64,000 nt of DNA, from assembly GCF_000143765.1 (NCBI RefSeq), contig NZ_GL379770.1:1390903-1454902 (forward strand), in the 5' to 3' direction. This document shows, one piece after another, positions 33,448 through 43,215 of the stretch. The position numbers were made by a program, and so were the translations under genes. The number at the start of each line of letters is the position of its first letter. Position 1 is the first letter of the stretch. The notes beneath the pieces are model-generated. The model did no database searches and had not been told where the DNA came from. It was given only the letters and a program-made list of their open reading frames with translations. The stretch comes from Sphingobacterium spiritivorum ATCC 33861 (lineage in GTDB: Bacteria > Bacteroidota > Bacteroidia > Sphingobacteriales > Sphingobacteriaceae).

Positions 33448-34227
33448 ATGCAAAGAATTTATTATATCGTATTGTTGTTTAGCGTTTTGCTGGTCTCCTG
33501 TGAAGATAAGATTGATATAAATCTTAATGATGCCAGCCCTAAAGTTGTTATTGTAGGTGATTTAAGTAACCTTTCGGATCAGCACCAGATAAGAGTCAGT
33601 AAGACAATTGCCTTTAATCAACCGGCAAACAGTATTCCGGTGAATAATGCTACTGTACAGGTGACAGAAGTGGGCGGGAGAACCTACACTTTTCAGCTAA
33701 GTGACCAGAATGGAAACTATTCGGTTCGTAATATGCAGCTGAGAGTCGGCAGATCCTACAAGCTTAGTGTAACAGTAGAAGGACAGCTGTATGAAAGTGT
33801 ATCATCAGTGCCGCCTTATGTAGAAGTTGAAAAGTTCGGATTGAAAGAGGAAAGCATTTTTGGAGATATATATAAATATGTGGTCTTTACATTCACCGAT
33901 CCTGTGGGAGTAGAAAACTATTACCGGTACCTGATCTCGGTAAATAAGAAAAAAATGGAATTCGCAGCTGTATTAAGTGATAAATTCAATGATGGATTAT
34001 CCGTTTCTCATGATATTGCCAACGAAGACAATGATCTTGTTGCAGGTGATGAGGTCGTCATTCGCAGACAATGTATAGATAAAGGTGTGTACAGATACTG
34101 GAATGATTTTCAGCTTACTAATCCGGGATCGGCATCACCTGCCAATCCTACATCAAATATTACAAATGGTGCACTTGGATACTTCAGTACAAGCAGTGCT
34201 AAAGAATATTCAACCATTATTGAATAA
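33448..34227 (+). CDS. DUF4249 lipoprotein, partner of the TonB receptor
   Basis: About 259 residues. I start at the ATG at 33448, which gives a clean signal and lipobox (LLVSC, Cys about 17); the open frame extends upstream to 33358 inside the receptor gene. After CEDKIDINLNDASPKVVIVG, the family start, comes an Ig-like domain (VTEVGGRTYTFQLSDQNGNY) and the rest of DUF4249. These lipoproteins are thought to be surface or periplasmic accessory proteins of TonB receptors, in some ways like SusD. The stop is two bases from the stop of the convergent deacetylase gene. Confidence 0.9.
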   Translation: MQRIYYIVLLFSVLLVSCEDKIDINLNDASPKVVIVGDLSNLSDQHQIRVSKTIAFNQPANSIPVNNATVQVTEVGGRTYTFQLSDQNGNYSVRNMQLRVGRSYKLSVTVEGQLYESVSSVPPYVEVEKFGLKEESIFGDIYKYVVFTFTDPVGVENYYRYLISVNKKKMEFAAVLSDKFNDGLSVSHDIANEDNDLVAGDEVVIRRQCIDKGVYRYWNDFQLTNPGSASPANPTSNITNGALGYFSTSSAKEYSTIIE

Positions 34228-34229
34228 TC

Positions 34230-34838
34230 TTATAAAGTGTGAAATGTATACCCTGATGCAGTAAAATGTTCCAATGTTTTGGGCAGGGCATAAGTAACTC
34301 TTGGAATGGCTTTAATATTGTCGTGAAAGACAATTATAGAGCCATTTTTAGTATATTTTAAAACGTTTTTAAAACAATTTTCAGGAGTCAGTCTGAGATC
34401 AAAATCTCCGGAAAGGATATCCCACATAACGACCTGAAAGTGCTTTAAATGCTTTAACTGACTTCTTTTTGGGCGTCCGTAAGGAGGTCTGAAAAGATCC
34501 GTCCCGGTGAGTTGCTGACATTTACTGATATTCTCGAGATATTCCTGATCAGGAGTATCCCATCCCTTCAAATGATTATATGTGTGATTGCCTACACGGT
34601 GCCCTTCCGCAAGTATACGGGCGTAAATTTCAGGGTTTTTTACAATATTCTCTCCCACACAGAAAAAAGTTCCCCTGACATCAAAAGCCTTTAAAGTGTC
34701 CAGAATAAAAGGAGTTATCTCCGGGATAGGACCATCGTCAAATGTTAAATACAGTTTTTTTTCGTCTCTGGATTTGTTCCATAAGATATTGTCCGGATAA
34801 TACCACTTCAGAAAAAATGGTGCTTTAACTAAATACAT
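34230..34838 (-). CDS. Polysaccharide deacetylase (NodB domain, carbohydrate esterase 4)
   Basis: A 202-residue NodB-fold protein. Motif 1 is TFDDGP (residues 32-37, with the catalytic and metal-binding Asp pair), motif 2 HRVGNHTYNH carries the two His metal ligands, motif 3 is RPPYGRPK, and HDN near residue 170 is the C-terminal His motif. It should remove N-acetyl groups from peptidoglycan, chitin-like or exopolysaccharide chains. There is no clear signal peptide, only a short hydrophobic start, so its location is uncertain. It stands alone, convergent with the DUF4249 gene. Confidence 0.94.
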   Translation of the reverse strand: MYLVKAPFFLKWYYPDNILWNKSRDEKKLYLTFDDGPIPEITPFILDTLKAFDVRGTFFCVGENIVKNPEIYARILAEGHRVGNHTYNHLKGWDTPDQEYLENISKCQQLTGTDLFRPPYGRPKRSQLKHLKHFQVVMWDILSGDFDLRLTPENCFKNVLKYTKNGSIIVFHDNIKAIPRVTYALPKTLEHFTASGYTFHTL

Positions 34839-34896
34839 GTTGTGAAATTCAAATAATTATACCAAATTTATGAAATCATAACATTTTAATAGAAGA

Positions 34897-36273
34897 ATGG
34901 CCAAAAAATTGACCAACTACCTACTTTTGGGGGCATGCTTATCATTGGCAACATTTTGTCAGGCGCAGAGCAATATTACTGTTCAGGAGGCCATAAAGCT
35001 GACTCTTGAGCGTAATCTGCAAATAAAAGAGGCAGAATACAGAAGGCAGCTCACAGAGCAGGATGTGTCGCAGGCAAAAGGTAACCTTTATCCGAATCTT
35101 AGTCTGAGTGGTAATCAGAGTAATAATTATGGTTTTGGATTTGACCAGGTCAGCGGTAACGTTGTTCGGGGACAATGGAATCATAATGCAAATGCTCAGA
35201 TATCTTCCTCTTATGCTGTATTTCAGGGATTTCAACTTGTTAATCAGGTGAAAGCTAATAAACTTCAGTTGCTGGCCGATGCAACAGCTGTAGAAAAAGC
35301 AAAGAATGATCTTATTCTGTCTGTACTGACTAATTATCTGCAGGCGATTACGAATAATGAGCTATATGAAGCCAGTAAGCAACAATTAAAACTTTCCAAA
35401 GAACAACTTCGTACGGATTCTATTCAGTTTGAAGTAGGCAACAAAACATTGGCGGATCTTTCTCAGGCCAGGAATCAGGTTGCTACGGATGAATTAAATA
35501 TGCTTAACTCCAATAATGCCTATGAATTGTCCATGCTGGAGCTGAAGCAACTTATGGAGATGCCGGGCGACACCAGTATTTCACTTGTTAAACCCGATAT
35601 ATCAGCGTTAATATCTGAAGCAACTGCTTATGATGCACGAAATGTGTTTTCCCGCGCTCTGGATACGCAGCCAGATATTAAACAGGCACAGATCAATACA
35701 CAGGTAGCCGAAAAGAATATAGAAATTGCACAGGGCGGATATTATCCTACAGTATCGATCTCTACCGGATATGGAACTAATTATTCGTCCAATGCTAAAA
35801 AAGTTGATCCTAATACTTTAGATCCCATGAATCCGCAATTTATACGGATGCCTTTCGGGGAACAATTAGATCAGAATAAATCATTCTCAGCAGGCTTGTC
35901 TCTTAATGTTCCGATTTTTAATAACAGAAGAACAAAAACAGCGGTTGCAAAGGCTAAAATTGGCAGATTACAGGCCCAAAATCAGGAAGATCTGGTCAAG
36001 CGGAATCTGAATAAAACGATTAATCAGGCGGTACTGGATCTGAAAGCTGCACGCCAGCAGTTTGTATCGTCAGAAACTGCTTTTGTAACAGCAAAAGATG
36101 CCTATGAGGTCATCAAGGAACGTTATGATGTAGGCATGGCGAATGCAATGGAACTGTCCACTGCGCAGACCAAAATGAATAAAGCTGAATTTGATATGAT
36201 CCAGGCAAAATATACATCTGTATTCAAGGAAAAAGTAATAGATTACTATATTGGCAATCCAATAAAATTTTAA
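34897..36273 (+). CDS. TolC family outer membrane efflux protein
   Basis: The 458-residue protein has a signal peptide (to about residue 23, CQAQ), then NITVQEAIKLTLERNLQIKE and two OEP repeats of long coiled-coil helices with YPNLSLSGN and YYPTVSISTGYGTNYS at equivalent places. It would form the trimeric outer-membrane duct of a tripartite pump. The membrane fusion protein gene follows 25 bases later. No inner-membrane pump gene is in the operon. Confidence 0.94.
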   Translation: MAKKLTNYLLLGACLSLATFCQAQSNITVQEAIKLTLERNLQIKEAEYRRQLTEQDVSQAKGNLYPNLSLSGNQSNNYGFGFDQVSGNVVRGQWNHNANAQISSSYAVFQGFQLVNQVKANKLQLLADATAVEKAKNDLILSVLTNYLQAITNNELYEASKQQLKLSKEQLRTDSIQFEVGNKTLADLSQARNQVATDELNMLNSNNAYELSMLELKQLMEMPGDTSISLVKPDISALISEATAYDARNVFSRALDTQPDIKQAQINTQVAEKNIEIAQGGYYPTVSISTGYGTNYSSNAKKVDPNTLDPMNPQFIRMPFGEQLDQNKSFSAGLSLNVPIFNNRRTKTAVAKAKIGRLQAQNQEDLVKRNLNKTINQAVLDLKAARQQFVSSETAFVTAKDAYEVIKERYDVGMANAMELSTAQTKMNKAEFDMIQAKYTSVFKEKVIDYYIGNPIKF

Positions 36274-36298
36274 TTGCAAAACTTATTATTAACTATAA

Positions 36299-37666
36299 AT
36301 GGCTAAGAAAAAAAATAGACTTCCTCTCATTCTGGTAATTGCGGCAGTAGTAATTCTCGTCGTATTTGTTGCCGGCAATAAATTGGGATGGTTTGGTGAT
36401 GGTAACGTAATCAAAGTAGCGGTGGATAAAGTTCAGGAGCGAACTGTTCACGAGCTGGTATCAGCCAGTGGCAAAATCCAGCCCGAATTTGAAGTCAAAC
36501 TGAGTTCAGAAGTTTCAGGGGAGATCATTGAACTGAATATCAAGGAAGGGGATGTCGTGAGGAAAGGACAGGTACTGTGTCGTGTAAAACCCGATATCCT
36601 TCAGTCTGGTTTTGATCAGGCGGTAGCGTCATTGAATATACAGCGTGCAACATTAGCTTCTTCGCAACAACAGTTGAAGCAACAGGAAGCTAATTTTGTA
36701 AATACTGAAGCCACATTCAAAAGAAATCAGGAGCTTTTCAAAAAACGTGTCATATCTGCAGCAGAAATGGACAAGGCGGAAGCTGATTATCGCAGTGCAC
36801 TGGCTTCTATAGAAGCGCAGAGACAGAGCGTGCGTGCTACCCGATACGGGATCGATCAGTCGCAGGCATCAGTCAAACAAGCCGGAGATAATCTGGCAAG
36901 AACAACTATTTACGCTCCTTCAGATGGTGTGATTTCTTTGCTGTCTGTAGAACTGGGAGAACGTGTAGTAGGAACTGCACAGATGGCCGGTACGGAGATT
37001 ATGCGTATTGCGAATATGTCATCAATGGAAGTGAATGTTGATGTCAATGAAAATGATATAAACAGAGTAAAACTGGGGGACCAGGCAGATATAGAAGTAG
37101 ACGCTTTTCAGGGGCGCAAGTTTGTTGGAGTCGTCACAGAAATAGCAAGCTCCTCAAAGAGCGCCGCAACTACTACTGCGGCATCTACGGCTGAGCAGGT
37201 AACAAACTTTAATGTGAAAGTAAGGATATCTCCGGAATCATACGCAGACATCCTGAATAACAATCTGAAGAACCCTTCTCCATTCAGACCGGGACTTTCT
37301 GCAACAGTCCAGATCAGAACGAAGACTTCTTCTGGATTAGTGGTGCCGATTCAATCAGTTACCATCCGTACCGATGAGATCAAATCTGATGAATCCAAAG
37401 GAGATGATGAAGCGAATAAGGAGAATAAAGCTAAAAAAGCTGCTACAACTGAAAATGCAGGAGCTAAAGAATATGTATTTGTCGTAAACGGGAAAGAGGT
37501 CGATATGGTAGAAGTCAAAACGGGTATTCAGGACGATAATTATATTATCATCTTGTCGGGATTGAAGAAAGATCAGGAAGTTGTCTCCAGACCATTTAAT
37601 GCAATTTCAAAAACTTTAAAAGATAAAAGTAAAGTTGAAAAAGTAGATAAGGATAAGCTTAATTAA
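36299..37666 (+). CDS. Efflux pump membrane fusion protein (MacA/HlyD type)
   Basis: This 455-residue protein has one N-terminal membrane anchor (about 8-26), a lipoyl/barrel-sandwich domain (ASGKIQPEFEVKLSSEVSG, then EGDVVRKGQVLCRVKPDIL), a helical hairpin with long coiled coils (about 105-200), the closing lipoyl half (TTIYAPSDGVISLLSV) and beta-barrel domains. A charged low-complexity insert (about 360-392, Lys/Glu/Asp/Ala) interrupts the C-terminal domain. It would link an inner-membrane ABC or RND pump to the TolC protein encoded upstream. The usual MacB-type permease is not next door. Confidence 0.93.
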   Translation: MAKKKNRLPLILVIAAVVILVVFVAGNKLGWFGDGNVIKVAVDKVQERTVHELVSASGKIQPEFEVKLSSEVSGEIIELNIKEGDVVRKGQVLCRVKPDILQSGFDQAVASLNIQRATLASSQQQLKQQEANFVNTEATFKRNQELFKKRVISAAEMDKAEADYRSALASIEAQRQSVRATRYGIDQSQASVKQAGDNLARTTIYAPSDGVISLLSVELGERVVGTAQMAGTEIMRIANMSSMEVNVDVNENDINRVKLGDQADIEVDAFQGRKFVGVVTEIASSSKSAATTTAASTAEQVTNFNVKVRISPESYADILNNNLKNPSPFRPGLSATVQIRTKTSSGLVVPIQSVTIRTDEIKSDESKGDDEANKENKAKKAATTENAGAKEYVFVVNGKEVDMVEVKTGIQDDNYIIILSGLKKDQEVVSRPFNAISKTLKDKSKVEKVDKDKLN

Positions 37667-37726
37667 GAAATCCTTTACCAGGCTTATTCTTATTTCTTTT
37701 CTAATGACAAACATTAAAAATGGAAT

Positions 37727-38656
37727 ATGAATAAGCTATTTTATTTTTTCAGACTAAGCAGGGCAGAGCAAAAAGGCTTTTTTGTGCTGCTTGTATTGAT
37801 AGGATTGATGACTTTCAGTCCGATTGTTTGGAACTTAATACATACATCACCTTCTGTTTCTTATCAGCTCCATATTTTTGAAGATGATAAAACTGTACAA
37901 TCCTATACAGAAATAGAAAAGCAGGAATCTTTAGATCCGGGATCAACATATTATTCTTCCAAAGCTACACCTCTGAATGCGGTGACCTATTTTGAATTTG
38001 ATCCTAATCAACTCAAAGCTGAAGGATGGGAAAAATTAGGATTCAAAGCCTATCAGATCCGCATGATCCTCAACTATACGGCCAAAGGAGGTAAATTTTA
38101 TAAAAAGGAGGATCTCCGCAAAATATATGCTATCAAAGAAGCCGACTATCAACGGATTGAAGCATATATACGTATCCCCAGGACTCCATCAGCGGATCAT
38201 AATAGCACTGCTGAAACATCGGCACCATATCCCAAAATGTATCAAAATACGGTAAAAACAGCCGTTATCGATATCAATACGGCAGATACCACAGCCTGGA
38301 TGTCATTAAAAGGAATAGGACCTTCATTTGCGAGACGTATAGTCAGATTCAGAGATGCTTTAGGAGGATTCTATTCAATTCAACAGATTAACGAAGTGTA
38401 TGGTATGGATGCTGAGCGCTACAAAACAATCGAAAGTTCCTTGGGGGTTGTAAGTACGGATATCAGGCAACTGGAGCTGAATACACTGACTGCTGCCGAA
38501 CTAGCCAGGCATCCTTATATAAATTATAAACAGGCTACAGCTATTGCCAACTATCGTAGAGAACACGGGAATTATAAAAATATAAATGATTTAAAAGCAG
38601 TACTTCTTCTTGATGAAGAATTTTTGCGTAAACTTGAGCCTTATTTGAAATTTTAG
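37727..38656 (+). CDS. ComEA-like helix-hairpin-helix protein with membrane anchor
   Basis: A 309-residue protein with one membrane segment near residues 18-36 and three helix-hairpin-helix units: FDPNQLKAEGWEKLGFKAYQ, IDINTADTTAWMSLKGIGPS and LNTLTAAELARHPYINYKQA. The middle one is closest to ComEA (KGIGPSFARRIVRFRD). HhH pairs bind DNA without sequence preference. In Bacteroidota such proteins are common and not tied to a known competence system; a DNA-uptake or envelope DNA-binding role is inference. It begins 60 bases after the fusion-protein gene and apt follows 8 bases later. Confidence 0.85.
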   Translation: MNKLFYFFRLSRAEQKGFFVLLVLIGLMTFSPIVWNLIHTSPSVSYQLHIFEDDKTVQSYTEIEKQESLDPGSTYYSSKATPLNAVTYFEFDPNQLKAEGWEKLGFKAYQIRMILNYTAKGGKFYKKEDLRKIYAIKEADYQRIEAYIRIPRTPSADHNSTAETSAPYPKMYQNTVKTAVIDINTADTTAWMSLKGIGPSFARRIVRFRDALGGFYSIQQINEVYGMDAERYKTIESSLGVVSTDIRQLELNTLTAAELARHPYINYKQATAIANYRREHGNYKNINDLKAVLLLDEEFLRKLEPYLKF

Positions 38657-38664
38657 CTTATCAG

Positions 38665-39195
38665 ATGATAGAACAACGATTAAGAGAAGTAATCCGGGAT
38701 ATCGAGGATTTTCCAAAACCCGGTATAGTTTTTAAAGATATTACACCCATACTGAAAGATGCAGAACTGTGCACAGCTGTAGTTGAAGCTTTTGTACAAC
38801 GGCTGGAAGGTAAACGAATTGATGCAGTAGCGGGTATAGAGAGCAGAGGATTTCTTTTCGGGATGATGTTGGCAAACCGACTCAATCTGCCTTTTATTCC
38901 CATCCGCAAGCAGGGTAAGTTGCCCTACAATACGATTTCCGAATCTTATGCACTCGAATACGGACAAGCTACAATTGAGGTACACGAAGACGCATTCGAG
39001 GCCGGACAGCATATTCTGATTCACGATGATCTGTTAGCTACAGGAGGGACAGTGGTAGCTGCAAGTAAACTGATCGAAAAGCTCGGTGGTCAGGTAGCTG
39101 GCTTCAGCTTTGTGATCAGTCTGGATTTTCTGCATAGCCAGGGCAGGTTGACCAGGTTTAATCACGATATTATTTCACTGGTACATTATACCTGA
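38665..39195 (+). CDS. apt: Adenine phosphoribosyltransferase
   Basis: The 176-residue enzyme converts adenine and PRPP to AMP in purine salvage. FPKPGIVFKDITPIL and GIESRGFLFG are Apt hallmarks, and the PRPP-binding loop is ILIHDDLLATGGTVVAA. Length is typical. It is the last gene of a run that starts at the TolC gene and ends at a strong terminator, although a promoter inside the run cannot be excluded. Confidence 0.96.
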   Translation: MIEQRLREVIRDIEDFPKPGIVFKDITPILKDAELCTAVVEAFVQRLEGKRIDAVAGIESRGFLFGMMLANRLNLPFIPIRKQGKLPYNTISESYALEYGQATIEVHEDAFEAGQHILIHDDLLATGGTVVAASKLIEKLGGQVAGFSFVISLDFLHSQGRLTRFNHDIISLVHYT

Positions 39196-39197
39196 CA

Positions 39198-39243
39198 AAC
39201 AAACGAACCACACCAGACTAAAGTCTGGTGTGGTTCGTTTGTT
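39198..39243. terminator. Bidirectional terminator between apt and the VOC gene
   Basis: A perfect 22-base inverted repeat (39198-39219 with 39222-39243) lies between two convergent genes. It is one of the longest perfect stems in the window. Confidence 0.88.
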
Positions 39244-39255
39244 ATTCCAAATCCA

Positions 39256-39699
39256 TTATTGCCCCCAGCGGTCGAGTTTGCTCCCGTCATAGTTGATCAT
39301 CCAGCATATTCCGTACTTATCCTTGAAGGAACTGTATAATTGAGACCAATAAGTTTCTTCCATTGGCATCTCGACCTCTCCACCTTCAGATAATCCTTTA
39401 TACAGCCGCAAGGCTTCTTCAGACGAATCTGCCGCCAGTAAGATAAAAGAATTATTACCTCTGTTGATTGCAGAACCGTAGTCATCATGTACATCAGCAC
39501 CCATAAGCACAAAATGCTTGCTGATAGGAAGTACTACATGAAGTATTCTGTTGCCGATTTCATCCGGTATTTTTTCAGGAGAAGGCATATCCTGATAGCG
39601 CATAAAGGATCTGAATTCTCCTCCAAATACAGATTTGTAAAAATTAAATGCATTTTCGGCCTGACCGTCAAAATTAAGGTAATGATGTACTTTTGCCAT
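39256..39699 (-). CDS. VOC superfamily, PhnB-like protein
   Basis: A 147-residue glyoxalase/VOC-fold protein. The start YLNFDGQAENAFNFYKSVFG and the C-terminal YGICWMINYDG are typical of PhnB-like proteins. These are small cytoplasmic dimers; some relatives bind metal and some are resistance proteins, but most have no known substrate. It is 94 bases downstream of an SRPBCC protein gene on the same strand. The two families are frequent neighbours in Bacteroidota. Confidence 0.88.
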   Translation of the reverse strand: MAKVHHYLNFDGQAENAFNFYKSVFGGEFRSFMRYQDMPSPEKIPDEIGNRILHVVLPISKHFVLMGADVHDDYGSAINRGNNSFILLAADSSEEALRLYKGLSEGGEVEMPMEETYWSQLYSSFKDKYGICWMINYDGSKLDRWGQ

Positions 39700-39793
39700 A
39701 ACGACTGTATTATAGTTTATATTAGTTATTGATCACTTTCATAGGGAAAAAGTGTCTTTTTTTTAACAATATGTATGCAGAGGTTATTTGCGA

Positions 39794-40270
39794 CTAATGT
39801 CCGGCAGGAAATTTGTCTGCAATCAACCCGGGATTGATGCCTTGCTCCATATATACTTTCAATCCATCTACAACAGTCGTGAATCCACCGGTAGAGTCTG
39901 TCAGAAAGGAGATCAATTGCTCATCTTCTAAGACCTCAAAACCATAATTCCGGATTTGTACATATGTACTTGCCGGGCTCACAGGTCGGAAGAGAAAATC
40001 TATATGCGTGCGGGGCTCACCCCATAGAACACTTATTTTTTCATTTGTAAGAATATCCAGTACTTCCACTTCGGCAGAGACGCCATACATTTCCCATGTC
40101 CAGACTACAGTTTTGCCTTTTTCAAGAATAGAACTACCGGATGTAAACCAAAAATGACGGGTTATCTCCGGATCAATAAAAGCTGTAAACACATCCGCCA
40201 CAGGTCTGCGGACAAGCATTTGTGCCTCAATAACGATGTCTTTTTTATTTATATTCAATGGTTTATACAA
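39794..40270 (-). CDS. SRPBCC (AHSA1/START-like) family protein
   Basis: A 158-residue protein of the START/Bet v1-like fold: AQMLVRRPVADVFTAFIDPE at the N-terminus, then HFWFTSGSSILEKGKTVVWTWE. The last helix (about 125-145, LTDSTGGFTTVVDGLKVYME) fits the usual long C-terminal helix that closes the hydrophobic cavity. The ligand is unknown. It is likely a cytoplasmic stress- or signal-related protein. Confidence 0.85.
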   Translation of the reverse strand: MYKPLNINKKDIVIEAQMLVRRPVADVFTAFIDPEITRHFWFTSGSSILEKGKTVVWTWEMYGVSAEVEVLDILTNEKISVLWGEPRTHIDFLFRPVSPASTYVQIRNYGFEVLEDEQLISFLTDSTGGFTTVVDGLKVYMEQGINPGLIADKFPAGH

Positions 40271-40304
40271 TAGTTATCTAAATTTAGAGATTTTTATTCA
40301 CTCG

Positions 40305-40338
40305 GCCAATAAAAAAGGGAAGTTTTTGCAAACTCCCC
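40305..40338 (-). terminator. Rho-independent terminator after the DUF5686 gene
   Basis: A GGGA/GTTT stem pairs with AAACTCCC (40317-40337) with one unpaired base. On the minus strand it is followed by a run of T residues (complement of 40310-40316). It lies about 40 bases after the DUF5686 stop. Confidence 0.75.
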
Positions 40339-40376
40339 CTTAACTAGAAAACTAAATATAAAAAATATAGATACGG

Positions 40377-42977
40377 CTAAAAATCAAATTTAATACGTGC
40401 TCTGATTCCCCAACTTGGAGCATCCGGATGATCCAGATAGTTGAGACGTTTGACAGCGTCTACACGTAAGATCTTAAATATATTGTACAAACCTACACTG
40501 GCTTCCATATAAGGACGTCCGTCTGCAAAGGTGTAAGAGATAGGAACATTATCTTCATTCTTCTGGAATGTAAATACTTTATTGGTAATATCCGGATTGT
40601 TCTCGTTGCGTAACCCTCCATATACCGCTTTGAAACTGAATACCTCTCTCCATTTCAATTTTTTGACTAGCGGGATCTTATTCAGAATAAAACCATTCAT
40701 GTAATATTGAATATTAGTAGAGGCCGAATGATCACTTACAAACTCCATAAAGTTCATCAGGTTGAATGAATTCAACTGATATGCATAGGTCTGATTTGCT
40801 CTGTGGATAGTCAGTAAAGGGAATGGGATTTCATTACCCGCGATATAGGTTCCTTCCAGATTGACATCCGCATATCCCAGCTGTGACAGATAGAAACGTT
40901 TAAATACACCTCCCGTAAAGTTGTGATAGTTGTATTCTCCGTCAAGCAAGCCTTTAACTCCACCTGTATAATTCAACGTGAAGATAGGATACTTGTTGAA
41001 TATCGGGGTTCTGTACAGTTTACCCTGATAATACTGCTCTTTTGGTGCCCAACGTACTCCTACAGAGATTTCAGTAGTATTTAACTCATTATACAGTTTT
41101 GAATTTCCGTTTTCATCCAGCATCTGGTACGTAAGGATTCCGGCTGGCTGTTGTTTCCATTTGCTGAACCCGACTGTATAAGATAAGTTATTGTCAAATT
41201 CTCTTTTGTATTCTAAACGGTAGATATCATTATACAGGTAACGTTCATTCTCCCCGCGTTTGAAAGACAATAAAAAGTTATCTTCCTGAATAAATTCCAG
41301 ATTCTGCCCAGGGATTTTGGTGTCTCTTTGAAAAGAGGCACGGATGTAATGCATCGGGAAGGAATACACGGACTTGTTATTCAATGAGTATGTTCCGCTG
41401 ATAAAATACTTCCATTTCTCATCTTTAAAACCATATGCAGCATAGGATTCGGCATAGAAGCGTTTACTGAAAGCTTCTGTTGTACGTCCGCCCACTCGCA
41501 ATCTCAAGCCTTCTACCGGGTTGAAACTGTAAAAAGTATTGACCGGTCCGATCTCTACAGGGCCAGCCTGCTTATAACCCGAAAGCACAAGAGCTGCTAT
41601 ATCCATAAAGCGTTTGAAAGAAGGCATCATTTGTAACGTATCGATATTGTGATAGATTACAGATTCATTTTTCTTAAGCGCTACAGGACGGTGCGTGCTC
41701 CAGTATTGTTCATCAAATGCCTGAGTTCCCTTTTTGCCTTCATTGACAATAACGACATCAGGGCCCTGATATACACTGTCTGGTTGTACGATACCGGTCT
41801 TAAAGTTGGTATACGAAACAGTACGTTGTCCCCGGATACCGGTTCCTTTTTCGGATAAGGCAAAATCCATTGCCAGCGAACTGCTGGTCAGAAAGAAACG
41901 ACCACTCTTATCTTTGCTGAAATCCAGATCTATAGCCATGTCCCTAACGAAGTTAAGGTTAATACCATCGGCAACTGTTAACTCCGCTTTACGTACTGCA
42001 TAATTGCCATCTAAAGTGATATAGAGTTTTCCTTTAAATAACATATCCGCTTTATTACGGGGAAAGAAGCTCAATTCAACCAGATATGGGGATTCAGTCT
42101 TGATTGTATCCGTAATAAAAAACTTATAAAAAGTAGGGGATGATCCGGCGATCGGACTCAAAAACTGATTCGTCAATAATGAAATATTATTGTCGTATAT
42201 ATCAATGTTTTCATAAAGTCTGTTGAAGTAATTGCTCAGACCGTTGTTATCTACAAATTTGGGGTCAAACTGTGCTTTTTGCTCAGCTATAACAAATTGC
42301 TTGGTCTTTTTCGGACTTCTGCGCTGGTATACCTGAGATAATTTCTCTTCTATATAAGCGGGTAATACATATCTGTTTTCATTTTTTACAGAATCGTCTT
42401 TTTCAAATAAAAACTGATATTGTTTGAATATTTTTCTGTTTTTAAATTTTTCAGACAGATTGCTTAGTGCCATTGAGATCTTCTCATATTGCTGGAATTC
42501 AGCATAATCCTGAGCCTCTAATCTGTTCTTTTCTTTATTATCAATGACCTTACGGATCAATTCTACAGCTGGGTTATCTTTATTTCTGTATTTTGCTTTC
42601 TTCGCCTTGACCACTACCTCTTCCAGAACATTTTCTTCCGGAACAAGATTAATGGTGATGTTATCCGAATTGGTAGGATTGATCAGAATATCCTGTGATT
42701 CATAACCAACATAGGTAACTCTGAATTTAGTATAACTTCCATCGATTTTTAAACTAAATTCTCCACGGCTGTCCGTTGAGGTACTGTTACCTGCAGGAGC
42801 TCCGATAACTGCAATAGTAGCGTAATCTATAGGTTTACGAGTCACAATATCCAATACTTTACCCTTCAGCATAATTTGCTGACCAAAAACGGAAGTTGTG
42901 CTGATAAATGTCAAAAGCACAAAGAGTAAACCCTTCCAGATTTGCTTGGTAAATATTTCACTCATAGTAATTTTCAT
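40377..42977 (-). CDS. DUF5686 outer-membrane protein with carboxypeptidase-like domain
   Basis: The 866-residue protein has a signal peptide (to about residue 33, VFGQQ), a carboxypeptidase-like regulatory domain (about 35-115: LKGKVLDIVTRKPIDYATIAV, FRVTYVGYESQDI), a linker EENVLEEVVVKAKKAKYRNK, then the long DUF5686 region, which looks like a large beta-barrel and ends IRARIKFDF. These proteins resemble TonB receptors but have no typical plug. Their role is unknown; they are widespread in Bacteroidota. The gene is transcribed alone. Confidence 0.9.
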   Translation of the reverse strand: MKITMSEIFTKQIWKGLLFVLLTFISTTSVFGQQIMLKGKVLDIVTRKPIDYATIAVIGAPAGNSTSTDSRGEFSLKIDGSYTKFRVTYVGYESQDILINPTNSDNITINLVPEENVLEEVVVKAKKAKYRNKDNPAVELIRKVIDNKEKNRLEAQDYAEFQQYEKISMALSNLSEKFKNRKIFKQYQFLFEKDDSVKNENRYVLPAYIEEKLSQVYQRRSPKKTKQFVIAEQKAQFDPKFVDNNGLSNYFNRLYENIDIYDNNISLLTNQFLSPIAGSSPTFYKFFITDTIKTESPYLVELSFFPRNKADMLFKGKLYITLDGNYAVRKAELTVADGINLNFVRDMAIDLDFSKDKSGRFFLTSSSLAMDFALSEKGTGIRGQRTVSYTNFKTGIVQPDSVYQGPDVVIVNEGKKGTQAFDEQYWSTHRPVALKKNESVIYHNIDTLQMMPSFKRFMDIAALVLSGYKQAGPVEIGPVNTFYSFNPVEGLRLRVGGRTTEAFSKRFYAESYAAYGFKDEKWKYFISGTYSLNNKSVYSFPMHYIRASFQRDTKIPGQNLEFIQEDNFLLSFKRGENERYLYNDIYRLEYKREFDNNLSYTVGFSKWKQQPAGILTYQMLDENGNSKLYNELNTTEISVGVRWAPKEQYYQGKLYRTPIFNKYPIFTLNYTGGVKGLLDGEYNYHNFTGGVFKRFYLSQLGYADVNLEGTYIAGNEIPFPLLTIHRANQTYAYQLNSFNLMNFMEFVSDHSASTNIQYYMNGFILNKIPLVKKLKWREVFSFKAVYGGLRNENNPDITNKVFTFQKNEDNVPISYTFADGRPYMEASVGLYNIFKILRVDAVKRLNYLDHPDAPSWGIRARIKFDF

Positions 42978-43215
42978 TAGTCTCTAGTTTGTTCGATTTA
43001 CTAAAACTAAACTTTTGACTTTTTAATCAAAATGTTTAAATATTCTAATAAACATTGCAAAATTAAATAATTATTAACAGAAAAGTAAACGACTAAACGT
43101 CTTAAAAATGATAAGAAAATACAAAATTGCGTTAATAGCAGATTATGAGGTGATTAGGGTAAAAAAAAGCGAAATAATTTACAAAATTCTGACTAATTTA
43201 ACTTTCTAGTCAGCT

